Part shown: in pieces, positions 6,172-13,347 of the stretch
Layout: each line of letters starts with the position of its first letter
How positions within the stretch are numbered: position 1 is the stretch's first letter
Source of the DNA: DATCYZ01 sp036526195
GTDB lineage: Bacteria > Pseudomonadota > Gammaproteobacteria > Burkholderiales > SG8-39
Direction: 5' to 3'
Length of the DNA stretch: 14,257 nucleotides
Assembly: GCA_036526195.1 (NCBI GenBank)
Contig: DATCYZ010000068.1
Coordinates: forward strand, 1 to 14,257
Notes under the pieces: model-generated
What the model was told of the DNA's origin: nothing
The model's input: only the letters and a program-made list of their open reading frames with translations
Databases searched by the model: none
Made by a program: the position numbers and the translations under genes

Positions 6172-9046
6172 CCGGCCCCTTCGCGTCGTAGGCGATGCGC
6201 CCCGGGATGGCCTTCGACATGCCAGGGTAGCGCGGCAGCGGCGCGAAGGCCGGCGCGGTCTCCCTCGGCTCTTCGGCGCCCGCGCGCTCGATGCGCACGC
6301 GCACGTCGTACCAGCCCGCCTGCCCGGTCACCGGATCCGAGTTCGAGGTTTCCGCGCCGTCGCCCGCAGGCAGGCGGTCGCTGATCAGGTGGTTCAGCAG
6401 GAACCCCTTGCGCGCCTCGTTCGCGTCCACATCGAGGCTCCAGGCGCCGGGCTGCTTGCCGATCGCGTTCCAGGTCCAGACCGTGCCCGGTTCGACCGCC
6501 TCGCTCCACTGCGCGATGCAGCGCACCCTGCCCCATTGCGATTCCACCCACACCCAGTCGCCGTCGCCGATGCCCTGCGCGCGCGCGGTGACCGGGTTCA
6601 CGTAGAGCGGGTTGTGCGCATGGATCTGCCGCAGCCAGGCGTTCTGCGAATCCCAGGCGTGGTACATCGCCATCGGCCGCTGGGTGATCGCCGCGAGCGG
6701 GTAGCGTTCGCCGTCGGTGGCGGCGCGCTCGAGCGGCTCGTAATAGAACGGCAGCGGGTCGAAGTAGGTCTCGACGCGCGCGCGCAGGTGCGCAGGCGGC
6801 TTGCGCCCCGCGCCGCGGCCGCGCGCGGCGCGGCGGAACTTCTGCAGCACCTCGGAATACAGCTGGATGATGATCGGGTCGCCCCAGCGCCGGATGCGCG
6901 TGCGCTGCGCCCATTCCATGTAGCCGCGGTTCCAGTTGCGCATGTACTGGTACGAGGGCGGCAATTCGTGGTGGTAGACGCAGTTGTTCTGCGCATACAT
7001 CTCCCACTGGCGCGGGTTCGGCGCGCCGCGCATGAACTCGGCGCCATCCTTGCCGCGCCAGCCGGCGAGAAAGCCGATGCCCGAGCCCGGCTCGGTCTCG
7101 TAGTGGGTGATGAAGTCCGGGTAGCTGCTGAAGCGGCGCGCGCCGGCGGCATCGACGAAGGCCGGCAGGCGTAGCCGCCCGGCGAGCTCGATCAGCACTT
7201 CCTGGAACGGCTTGCAGCCGGCGGGCGGCGTCACCACCGGCAAGCGCACCGCGTCCACCGGGCCGTCGAACTCGGAAATCGGCCGATCGAGCATCGACAT
7301 CACGTCGTGCCGCTCTAGGTAGGTGGTGTCGGGCAGCACCAGGTCGGCAAAGGCCGTCATCTCCGACTGGAAGGTGTCGCAAACGACGAGGAACGGGATC
7401 CGATGGCCGCCGTCCGCGTCGCGGTCGTTCAGCATGCGGCGCACTTCGCCGGTGTTCATGGTCGAGTTCCACGCCATGTTCGACATGAAGATCATCAGCG
7501 TGTCCAGGCGATACGGATCGCCCTTCCATGCATTGGTGATCACGTTGTGCATCAGGCCGTGCACCGAGAGCGGATATTCCCAGGAGAAGCCCTTGTCGAT
7601 GCGCACCGGCGCCCCGTCGGCGTCGACGAACAGGTCCTCGGGCGATTCCGGCCAGCCCAGGGCGAGACCGGCCAGCGGCGTGTTCGGCTGCACGCCCTCG
7701 GGCCCGCGCGGCGTCTTCGCCGCCGGCGGGATCGCGCGCGGAAACGGCGCGCGATGGCGAAAGCCCCCCGGCCGGTCGATGGTGCCGAGCAGCGACATCA
7801 GGATGGCGAGCGCCCGGATGGTGTGAAAGCCGTTCGAGTGCGCGGCCAGCCCGCGCATGGCGTGGAACGCCACCGGGTTGCCGGTGACCGAGGCGTGCTC
7901 CCTGCCCCAGGTGTCGGTCCATGCGATCGGCAACTCGACGCGCTCGTCGCGCGCGACGATGCCCATCTCGTGCGCGAGGCGGCGGATGGTCTCAGCCGGC
8001 ACCCCGGTGATGCCCTCCGCCCACTCCGCGGTATAGGGCGCGACACGCTCCTGCAGCAACTGGAACGCCGGCTTCACCGGTCGGCCGTCCGGCATGCGGA
8101 ATTCGCCGAGCAGGTACGGGTCCGCGCCCTCGGTGTGCGTCGGCACCGGTCCGTCGGTGTGGCGGTCCCACCAGACCTGGTTCTCGGCGAAGCCCGGCGC
8201 GTCGCCGGGTTCGCCCGCGCCACGCACCAGCAGGCCGAAGTCATCCGAGGTTTCGTCCAGGTTGACCAGTTGCCCGGCGTTCGAATAGCGCACCAGGAAC
8301 TCGCGGTCGTACAGGCCGAGCGCGATCAGTTCGTGCACGATGGCAAGGATCAGCGCACCGTCGGTGCCGGGACGGATCGGCACCCATTCGTCGGCAATCG
8401 CCGAGTAGCCGGTGCGCACCGGGTTGACCGAGATGAAGCGCCCGCCGCGACGCTTGAACTTCGAAAGCGCGATCTTCAGGGGATTGGAGTGATGGTCCTC
8501 GGCGGTACCGATCATCACGAAGAGCTTCGCCCGGTCGAGGTCCGGTCCGCCGAATTCCCAGAACGAGCCGCCGATGGTGTAGATCATGCCCGCGGCCATG
8601 TTCACCGAGCAGAAGCCGCCGTGCGCCGCGTAGTTCGGCGTGCCGAACTGGCGCGCGAACAGGCCGGTGAGCGCCTGCATCTGGTCGCGCCCGGTGAACA
8701 GCGCGAATTTCTTCGGGTCGGTGGCGCGAATCCCCGCGAGCCGCTGTTCCAGCCTCGCGAACGCCTCGTCCCATTCGATCTCGACGAACTCGCCCACGCC
8801 GCGTTCGGCGCCCTCGCGGCGCTTGAGCGGCCGGGTCAACCGCGCCGGGGAATGCTGCTTCATGATTCCCGACGCCCCCTTGGCGCAGATCACCCCCTTG
8901 TTGATCGGGTGCGCCGGGTTGCCGTCGATGTAGCGCACCTCGCCATCGCGCAGGTGCACGCGGATGCCGCAGCGGCAGGCGCACATGTAGCAGGTGGTGG
9001 TGCGGACCTCGTTGAGGGCCGGCGCAGGCGCAGCGGGCTTCGTCAT
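6164..9046 (-). CDS. soeA: Sulfite dehydrogenase molybdopterin catalytic subunit
   Basis: This 960-residue member of the DMSO-reductase superfamily is close in form to PsrA/PhsA and SoeA. It oxidises sulfite to sulfate at a bis-MGD molybdenum centre. The N-terminal [4Fe-4S] site is C19, C22, C26 and C54 (TCYMCACRC...VICAKG). C146 in HGGFCSVN is the likely molybdenum ligand. Further family landmarks are GTAEDHHSNP and SVNPVRTGYSAIADEWVPIRPGTDGAL. A C-terminal MGD-binding domain begins around PLYVNPVTARAQGIGDGDWVWVES. No twin-arginine or Sec signal precedes the first cluster, which supports a cytoplasmic SoeA rather than a periplasmic PsrA/PhsA. Downstream SoeB and SoeC complete the complex. 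AAGGAGG lies 16 bases before the ATG, too far for a normal ribosome site; see the promoter entry. Thiosulfate or polysulfide reductase is the main alternative, made less likely by the missing signal and the apr/sat context. Confidence 0.93.
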   Translation of the reverse strand: MTKPAAPAPALNEVRTTTCYMCACRCGIRVHLRDGEVRYIDGNPAHPINKGVICAKGASGIMKQHSPARLTRPLKRREGAERGVGEFVEIEWDEAFARLEQRLAGIRATDPKKFALFTGRDQMQALTGLFARQFGTPNYAAHGGFCSVNMAAGMIYTIGGSFWEFGGPDLDRAKLFVMIGTAEDHHSNPLKIALSKFKRRGGRFISVNPVRTGYSAIADEWVPIRPGTDGALILAIVHELIALGLYDREFLVRYSNAGQLVNLDETSDDFGLLVRGAGEPGDAPGFAENQVWWDRHTDGPVPTHTEGADPYLLGEFRMPDGRPVKPAFQLLQERVAPYTAEWAEGITGVPAETIRRLAHEMGIVARDERVELPIAWTDTWGREHASVTGNPVAFHAMRGLAAHSNGFHTIRALAILMSLLGTIDRPGGFRHRAPFPRAIPPAAKTPRGPEGVQPNTPLAGLALGWPESPEDLFVDADGAPVRIDKGFSWEYPLSVHGLMHNVITNAWKGDPYRLDTLMIFMSNMAWNSTMNTGEVRRMLNDRDADGGHRIPFLVVCDTFQSEMTAFADLVLPDTTYLERHDVMSMLDRPISEFDGPVDAVRLPVVTPPAGCKPFQEVLIELAGRLRLPAFVDAAGARRFSSYPDFITHYETEPGSGIGFLAGWRGKDGAEFMRGAPNPRQWEMYAQNNCVYHHELPPSYQYMRNWNRGYMEWAQRTRIRRWGDPIIIQLYSEVLQKFRRAARGRGAGRKPPAHLRARVETYFDPLPFYYEPLERAATDGERYPLAAITQRPMAMYHAWDSQNAWLRQIHAHNPLYVNPVTARAQGIGDGDWVWVESQWGRVRCIAQWSEAVEPGTVWTWNAIGKQPGAWSLDVDANEARKGFLLNHLISDRLPAGDGAETSNSDPVTGQAGWYDVRVRIERAGAEEPRETAPAFAPLPRYPGMSKAIPGRIAYDAKGPAR

Positions 9047-9055
9047 AAGTGGATA

Positions 9056-9084
9056 AATATACCCTCCTTATGGGGCGCCCTCAA
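9056..9084 (-). promoter_or_regulatory. Candidate sigma-70 promoter of the soe operon
   Basis: On the - strand TTGAGG (9084-9079), a 17-bp spacer and TATATT (9061-9056) give a good sigma-70 pattern in otherwise very GC-rich DNA. Transcription would begin about 9050-9047, only a few bases before the soeA ATG at 9046, so the mRNA would be nearly leaderless. The AAGGAGG at 9069-9063 would then lie inside the spacer and not be transcribed. A second perfect -35-like TTGACA (9121-9116) lacks a matching -10. Confidence 0.45.
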
Positions 9085-9129
9085 CCTTCCCGGCCCCGGC
9101 TGATAGACGCATAAGTGTCAATGATTCAA

Positions 9130-9152
9130 ATGCTTAGCCGCCGTGCTAGCAT
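9130..9152. promoter_or_regulatory. Imperfect inverted repeat between soeA and the divergent gene
   Basis: ATGCTTAGC (9130-9138) and GCTAGCAT (9145-9152) are inverted copies apart from one extra T, around a six-base spacer. It sits in the 134-bp divergent gap, about 30 bp upstream of the + strand start at 9181. Such a dyad could be a regulator-binding site for one or both directions. TAGCAT (9147-9152) could also act as a weak -10 for the + gene. Confidence 0.3.
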
Positions 9153-9180
9153 CCCCTCCCCGGCCCGAGGAGTCGTCCGC

Positions 9181-9486
9181 ATGGACAAGAGCGCGTTCCG
9201 TCCCGATACCCGTTATACGCTCACCCTGAAAGACGCCGCGGGGCGACCGCGGCCGGCAAACCTGTACGTCTACCGCGTCTACGACACCTTCATGGTGGCG
9301 CGCACAACGAGCGGCGAGGGCCTGCTGCGCAAGGTCGCCTACGACGACGTGCTCAAGGTGGTCGACACCGCCGAAGTCGAGCGCGAGCGCCGCTACTTCC
9401 TGCCCGCCGCCCTGCTCGACGAAAAGAACTGGAAGGACAAGACCGAAATGGCGGTCTATTCCAACGCCCCCGGACTCGGAAAATAA
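9181..9486 (+). CDS. Hypothetical 101-residue protein divergent from soeA
   Basis: I do not recognise this protein. It is soluble, with no signal peptide, membrane segment or cysteine. The first half looks like beta strands (RYTLTLKDAAGRPRPANLYVYRVYDTFMVART), followed by a helical or charged stretch (LLRKVAYDDVLKVVDTAEVERERRYFLPAALLDEKNW) and ending YSNAPGLGK. Start MDKSAF at 9181 has GAGGAG eight bases upstream. A longer frame from 9115 covers the promoter region and lacks a ribosome site, so I reject it. The stop codon overlaps a perfect palindrome that may end transcription. Its divergent position next to soeABC hints at a link to sulfite metabolism, but nothing in the protein shows this. 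Confidence 0.75.
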   Translation: MDKSAFRPDTRYTLTLKDAAGRPRPANLYVYRVYDTFMVARTTSGEGLLRKVAYDDVLKVVDTAEVERERRYFLPAALLDEKNWKDKTEMAVYSNAPGLGK

Positions 9487-9505
9487 AAGGGGTCTGACCC
9501 CTTTT
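9485..9505. repeat. Perfect palindrome of the interspersed repeat family; possible terminator
   Basis: AAAAGGGGTC and GACCCCTTTT are perfect inverted arms around a single T. As RNA this gives an 8-bp stem (AAAAGGGG/CCCCUUUU) with a UCUGA loop, directly at the stop of the preceding gene and ending in UUUU, so it could terminate transcription. The same core occurs twice at 13348-13427. That points to a dispersed palindrome of the REP type known from many proteobacteria, often associated with RAYT transposases; none is encoded here. Confidence 0.75.
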
Positions 9506-9593
9506 CCCGGACGGGCGGCGCGCGGGTTTGATTCGCATCAAACTGGCCTGGCGGAATCCCGGCACCCTTGATTCGTCCACCGAGGGAGGCGCG

Positions 9594-10139
9594 ATGTCCG
9601 ACCCCGTATCGTTCTGGCACCAGGAGCACGTCAGCTTTTCGAAGCTGCTCGACCTGCTCGAGCGCGAGATCGCCGCGTTCCACGACAGCGGTTCGCCGAA
9701 CTACACGCTGATGCTGGACATCGTCACCTACCTGACGCACTTCCCCGAGCGCCATCACCACCCGCGCGAGGACATTGCGTTCGAGCGCATGGCCGCGCAC
9801 GACCCCTCGCTTTCGGCGCAGGTGCGGCGCCTGCAGCAGGAGCATCGCGTCATCTCGGCCGCCGGCACGACGCTGCACGGCATGCTGGCAGCCGTCCTGG
9901 ATGGCGCCATGATCGAACGTTCGCTGCTTGAGGCGGCGGCCGACACCTACCTGACCTATTACCGCCACCATCTGGCGACCGAGGAGGCCCGGATCCTGCC
10001 GCGCGCGGCCGAACTGCTCACGGCCGCGGACTGGGCGGCGGTGACCGCGGCGCACGCGCAGACGCCCGACCCGCTCTTCGGCGCGGATCCCGACGAACGC
10101 TACAGGGAACTGCGGCGCATGATCGCGCTGGAGGCCTGA
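9594..10139 (+). CDS. Hemerythrin-like (HHE domain) protein
   Basis: This 181-residue all-helical protein has the histidine/glutamate pattern of the hemerythrin HHE family, which binds a non-haem di-iron centre. H12 lies in WHQEHVSF, H55-PREDIAFE gives the HxxxE with E59, H84 lies in LQQEHRV, and H126-LATEEARILP gives the second HxxxE with E130. Such proteins sense or store O2 or NO or handle iron; the individual role cannot be told from sequence. Start MSDPVSF at 9594 has GGAGG four bases upstream; an in-frame TTG at 9528 is less likely. It is followed after 17 bp by the DUF2189 gene, probably in one transcript. The length suits a one-domain bacterial hemerythrin with a short C-terminal extension. 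Confidence 0.88.
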   Translation: MSDPVSFWHQEHVSFSKLLDLLEREIAAFHDSGSPNYTLMLDIVTYLTHFPERHHHPREDIAFERMAAHDPSLSAQVRRLQQEHRVISAAGTTLHGMLAAVLDGAMIERSLLEAAADTYLTYYRHHLATEEARILPRAAELLTAADWAAVTAAHAQTPDPLFGADPDERYRELRRMIALEA

Positions 10140-10156
10140 GCGAGGGGCGCCGGGCC

Positions 10157-10942
10157 TTGGACGCGCCACCCTCGCCCGCGGAAGCATTCGCCTGGCCCGT
10201 CGTCAACGCGCTCGCCCCGGGCGGGGTGCGGCGCTGGCTCGCCGCCGGCCTGGGGGACTTCCGCGCCATGCCCGGCGCAAGCCTGTTCTACGGCGCGACG
10301 CTTGCCCTGATGGGCTTCCTGCTCACCCGCCATCTCGGGGGCGCGGTCGGCATCGCGCTCACCACCGGCTTCCTGCTGGTCGGCCCGTTCCTCGCCATCG
10401 GCCTGTACGACCTGTCGCGCCGGCGCGCGCTCGGCGAAGCGCCGCGCCTTGCGCCGACGCTCACCGCCTGGCGCGCGAACTTTCCGGCCATCGGCTTCTA
10501 CGCGCTGATCCTCATGCTGCTGCTCGCGGTGTGGATCCGCGTCTCGGTGGTGGTGGTCGCGCTGTTCTTTCCGCAGGGCGTGCTCTCGCTCGCGGGGCTC
10601 GCGCGGATGCTCGCGGAATCGCCCGATGCCTGGTTCTTCGTCTTCGCCTACCTTGCCGCTGGCTGCGGCTTCGCCCTGCTCGTGTTCGCCACCTCCGTCG
10701 TCGCGCTGCCGATGCTGCTCGACCGGCCGGAGATGGACGCGGTCAGCGCCATGGTGACGAGCTTCAACGTGCTGCGCCTGAACCTCCCCGTGATGCTCGC
10801 CTGGGGTGCGGCGATCGTCGCGCTCACCGCCCTCGGCTTCGCCACCTTCTACCTCGGCCTGGTCGTCGTGCTGCCGTGGATCGGCCACGCGACCTGGCAC
10901 GCCTACCGCGAGGCCATCGCCCCCCGCGCGCCGCGCGGCTGA
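10157..10942 (+). CDS. DUF2189 family integral membrane protein, TTG start
   Basis: This 261-residue protein has about six hydrophobic segments and the form of DUF2189 proteins: an N-terminal WLAAGLGDFRAMPGASLFYG segment, then paired helices and a C-terminal LPWIGHATWHAYREAI. The family function is unknown; members often lie near cytochrome oxidase or respiratory genes. I use TTG at 10157 because GAGGGGC (10142-10148) lies at good distance upstream and the conserved N-terminal segment would be lost from the first internal ATG. The gene starts 17 bp after the hemerythrin-like gene. Codon use is like that of its neighbours. The family call is from memory of its pattern; membrane location is clear from the sequence. 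Confidence 0.82.
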   Translation: MDAPPSPAEAFAWPVVNALAPGGVRRWLAAGLGDFRAMPGASLFYGATLALMGFLLTRHLGGAVGIALTTGFLLVGPFLAIGLYDLSRRRALGEAPRLAPTLTAWRANFPAIGFYALILMLLLAVWIRVSVVVVALFFPQGVLSLAGLARMLAESPDAWFFVFAYLAAGCGFALLVFATSVVALPMLLDRPEMDAVSAMVTSFNVLRLNLPVMLAWGAAIVALTALGFATFYLGLVVVLPWIGHATWHAYREAIAPRAPRG

Positions 10943-11020
10943 ACCAGCGCCGCCGGCACTTGCTGCGGCCGGTTGCGCCGGTCATGATGCGCTCCCGTCC
11001 CGCCGACCGATGAGACCCGC

Positions 11021-12247
11021 ATGGAACCCTCCGACGCGCCTTCCGTCCCGTCCACTGCCGCCGCGCTCGCGGAAGAGGCCTCGCGCAACGCGCCCGAGGA
11101 CGCCGCCGCGCTGCTCGCCGCCCAGCCCGGCGAACGGATCGCGCAGGCCCTCGCCCTGCTCAGCCCGGCGGTCGCGCAGGACATCATCGCCGCGCTGCCG
11201 AGCGAGGCACGGGAGCATGCGTTCGCGTCCGCGCCGGCGGTGCTGTCGCGCCAGTGGCAGCGCAACGCGCTGTACGAATCCGGCACCGTGGGCCGCATGC
11301 TCGAGCCGGTCGCCGCCGAGTTCGCGCCCTCGCGCACCGTGCGCGAGACCGTCGAGGACCTGCGCGAGCGGGTGCGCAACACCCTGGTCACCTATTGCTT
11401 CGTGGTCGACGCGCACGAGCACCTGCTCGGCGTGGTGACCATGCGCGACCTGCTGTTCGCCGATCCCGACCGTCGGCTCGACGAAGTCATGGCGAAGTCG
11501 GTGTTCGCCCTGCACGCCGCCACGCCGCTCGAGGACGCGATGAAAAGCGTGCTCGACCGCCACTACCCGGTGTATCCGGTGGTGGACGCGGAGGGGCGCC
11601 TGCGCGGACAGGTGCGCGGCCAGTCGATGTTCGAGGCGCGCGCCTTCGACATCACCGCGCAGGCCGGCAGCATGGTCGGCGTCGAGAAGGAGGAGCGCAT
11701 CGCCTCGCCCTGGAAGCAGAGCCTGAAGCTGCGCCACCCCTGGCTGCAGCTCAACCTGCTCACCGCCTTCCTCGCCGCCGGCGTGGTCGGCATCTTCCAG
11801 GACACCATCGACCAGCTGGTGATCCTCGCGCTCTTCCTGCCGGTGCTCGCCGGCCAGTCGGGCAACACCGGCTGCCAGGCGCTCGCCGTGACGCTGCGCG
11901 GCATGACGCTGGGAGAACTGCAGCCCGGATCGGAGCGCACGCTGATCTCCAAGGAGGCGCGCCTGGGCATGCTGAACGGCGCCGGCGTCGGACTGATCGC
12001 CGCGATCGGCATGTTCATCATCGCCAAGGGCCAGGGCTCGCCGCACGCCTTCCTGCTCGCGCTGGTGGTGTTCCTCGCCATGATCGGGTCCTGCGTGGCG
12101 AGCGGCCTGTCCGGGGCGCTGGTGCCGCTGACGCTGAAGCGCCTCGGCCTCGACCCGGCGACCGCCTCCAGCATCTTCCTCACCACCGCGACCGACGTGG
12201 TGAGCATGGGCATGCTGCTCGGGCTCGCCGCGCTGCTCATCGTCTGA
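11021..12247 (+). CDS. mgtE: MgtE-type magnesium transporter
   Basis: This 408-residue protein has the MgtE domain order. A short N-terminal helical domain (about 15-85) is followed by two CBS domains (about 88-205), which sense cytoplasmic Mg2+ in this family, and a C-terminal pore domain of about five helices (about 243-408). LAGQSGNTGCQALAVTLRG is the MgtE pore signature. D392 in TTATDVVSMG corresponds to the conserved metal-site Asp of the last helix (Asp432 in Thermus MgtE). It is somewhat shorter than the 450-residue Thermus protein, mainly in the N domain. The ATG at 11021 has only a weak ribosome site (GAGAC). It is 78 bp downstream of the DUF2189 gene and converges on the QueC-like gene. 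A cobalt-transport role has been reported for some family members. Confidence 0.93.
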   Translation: MEPSDAPSVPSTAAALAEEASRNAPEDAAALLAAQPGERIAQALALLSPAVAQDIIAALPSEAREHAFASAPAVLSRQWQRNALYESGTVGRMLEPVAAEFAPSRTVRETVEDLRERVRNTLVTYCFVVDAHEHLLGVVTMRDLLFADPDRRLDEVMAKSVFALHAATPLEDAMKSVLDRHYPVYPVVDAEGRLRGQVRGQSMFEARAFDITAQAGSMVGVEKEERIASPWKQSLKLRHPWLQLNLLTAFLAAGVVGIFQDTIDQLVILALFLPVLAGQSGNTGCQALAVTLRGMTLGELQPGSERTLISKEARLGMLNGAGVGLIAAIGMFIIAKGQGSPHAFLLALVVFLAMIGSCVASGLSGALVPLTLKRLGLDPATASSIFLTTATDVVSMGMLLGLAALLIV

Positions 12248-12266
12248 GCCGCGGCGACGCGGATCG

Positions 12267-12884
12267 CTACAGCGGAATGCCGAGTTCCTCGGACACCTTC
12301 GCGCGAAAACGGCAGGGCTTGCACTCGCCGCAGATGCGGTAGCCGGCGCCGGTCTTCACCGGCCGGCGGCACGACCAGCTCGCGTCGCGCAGGGCGGGCG
12401 GCAGCGAGGCCGCGACCTGCGCCTTGGTCATTTCGTACACCGGGTAGATCCACTCCACCACCGGCTCGCCGACCTTGCGCGCCCGGTAGCAGGCGTACAT
12501 CGCCTCGAACACCGTGCGCTGCGCGACGCTGACCTTGCGCTTCACCTCGTCGAGGTCGGCATGCAGCGTGCCCACCGCGATGCGGTTGCAGCCGGGCGTG
12601 TCGATCACGATCTGGCAGGCGACGAAGGCCACCGTCAGGTAGTCGATCGGCACCGTGTCGAGGTCGGCGAAATCGATGCCGGATTCGGAATACCGGAACG
12701 GCCGGCAGTTGGCGCGGCACCAGGCGAGCACCGCCTCGGTGGCATCCTGCTCGGCCTGCGCGCGGCCCTCGCGGTTGACCATGCGCAGGTGGTGCACGCG
12801 CAGGTCCTGGTCGGTGGTCGTGAGCAGCCGGTACAGCATCGCGGTGCTGTCCAGGCCGCCCGAGAACATGACCAGGGTGGTCAT
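12267..12884 (-). CDS. QueC-like PP-loop ATPase (7-cyano-7-deazaguanine synthase family)
   Basis: This 205-residue protein opens with the PP-loop SGGLDSTAMLYRLL (8-21), which binds ATP in QueC/ExsB and related amidotransferase-like enzymes. Near the C-terminus SWSC plus CGECKPC supply four cysteines in the pattern of the QueC zinc site. Between these, the sequence is not typical: the usual QueC FDYGQ-H segment after the PP-loop is replaced by VHHLRMVNREGRAQAEQ. It may therefore be a divergent QueC or a relative acting on another substrate. No other queuosine or 7-deazaguanine genes are in the window. The start has no clear Shine-Dalgarno. It lies 25 bp downstream of the BON lipoprotein gene on the same strand and 19 bp from the convergent mgtE stop. 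Confidence 0.8.
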   Translation of the reverse strand: MTTLVMFSGGLDSTAMLYRLLTTTDQDLRVHHLRMVNREGRAQAEQDATEAVLAWCRANCRPFRYSESGIDFADLDTVPIDYLTVAFVACQIVIDTPGCNRIAVGTLHADLDEVKRKVSVAQRTVFEAMYACYRARKVGEPVVEWIYPVYEMTKAQVAASLPPALRDASWSCRRPVKTGAGYRICGECKPCRFRAKVSEELGIPL

Positions 12885-12909
12885 CAGCGCCGGTCCGCGC
12901 GCGCGCTGC

Positions 12910-13224
12910 TCAGCGCACCACCATGTCGTCCTTGACGGCCTTCACGCCCGACACGCTGCGCGCCACGCGCACCGCGTTGGCCGCCACCGCGCGCGACTCG
13001 ACGAAGCCCGAGAGCTGTACCGTGCCGCGGAAGGTCTCCACACTGACCTGCAGCACTTTGGTGTGCGGGTCGTTCAGCAGCGCGGCCTTCACCTTGGTGG
13101 TGATGACGGTGTCGTCGACGAGTTCGCCGGTGCTTGAGCGCTTCGAGTCGCCGGCGCAGCCGCCGAGCATGACGAGAAAAATGGCTGAAAACAGGACGGC
13201 AAAGCCGCGCAGGGTTCTGGTCAT
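12910..13224 (-). CDS. BON-domain lipoprotein
   Basis: This 104-residue protein starts with a lipoprotein signal (MTRTLRGFAVLFSAIFLVML) and lipobox LGGC with the acylated Cys at 23. Ala at +2 favours the outer membrane. The rest is a single BON domain (about 36-104: VDDTVITTKVKAALLNDP, then VETFRGTVQLSGFVESR and ARSVSGVKAVKDDMVV), like half of OsmY. BON domains are thought to bind membrane surfaces or help envelope stability under stress. The start at 13224 has GGAG at a suitable distance; an upstream ATG at 13254 would place ten extra residues ahead of the signal and is unlikely. Confidence 0.92.
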   Translation of the reverse strand: MTRTLRGFAVLFSAIFLVMLGGCAGDSKRSSTGELVDDTVITTKVKAALLNDPHTKVLQVSVETFRGTVQLSGFVESRAVAANAVRVARSVSGVKAVKDDMVVR

Positions 13225-13283
13225 CGTGTTTCTCCGTTGGAAAGGAAATCGCAAGGCAGCGCGAACGCGCTGCGGATGCGGGA

Positions 13284-13289
13284 ATTCTA
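13284..13289 (-). promoter_or_regulatory. Candidate -10 box of the BON lipoprotein gene
   Basis: TAGAAT on the - strand is one base from the TATAAT consensus and lies 59 bases before the ATG. No good -35 is found 16-18 bp further upstream, so it would need an activator or be a chance match. Confidence 0.25.
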
Positions 13290-13294
13290 GCAGC

Positions 13295-13316
13295 GGGTCC
13301 GTCAGGCGCCGGACCC
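13295..13316. other. Perfect 7-bp hairpin upstream of the BON gene
   Basis: GGGTCCG (13295-13301) and CGGACCC (13310-13316) face each other around an eight-base loop. It sits in the 212-bp gap between the BON lipoprotein start and the cyclase stop, just upstream of the candidate -10. It could be part of an operator or the edge of the repeat region. No U-run follows. Confidence 0.35.
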
Positions 13317-13347
13317 CGTATTCTGGTAACCAATACGTTACTCAAAG

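Noticed and set aside
6132..7922. 596-codon frame overlapping soeA on the same strand
   Set aside because: The long part is an out-of-frame shadow of soeA. Only its last 12 codons form the separately reported mini-ORF.
6164..9046. soeA as periplasmic thiosulfate/polysulfide reductase (phsA/psrA)
   Set aside because: There is no twin-arginine signal before the first cluster, and the context is soeBC-sat-apr.
7403..9103. 566-codon open frame antisense to soeA
   Set aside because: Same shadow effect over a complete, motif-rich soeA; no ribosome site and no family resemblance.
9115..9180. N-terminal extension of the 101-residue protein
   Set aside because: It would cover the intergenic dyad, has no ribosome site, and the ATG at 9181 has GAGGAG at ideal spacing.
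10100..10900. 266-codon frame antisense to the DUF2189 gene
   Set aside because: Low-complexity Glu/Arg/Gly/His composition is typical of the reverse of hydrophobic coding sequence.
10943..11020. Possible terminator or regulatory hairpin between DUF2189 and mgtE
   Set aside because: Only overlapping GC-rich partial repeats are seen, with no stable stem plus U-run.
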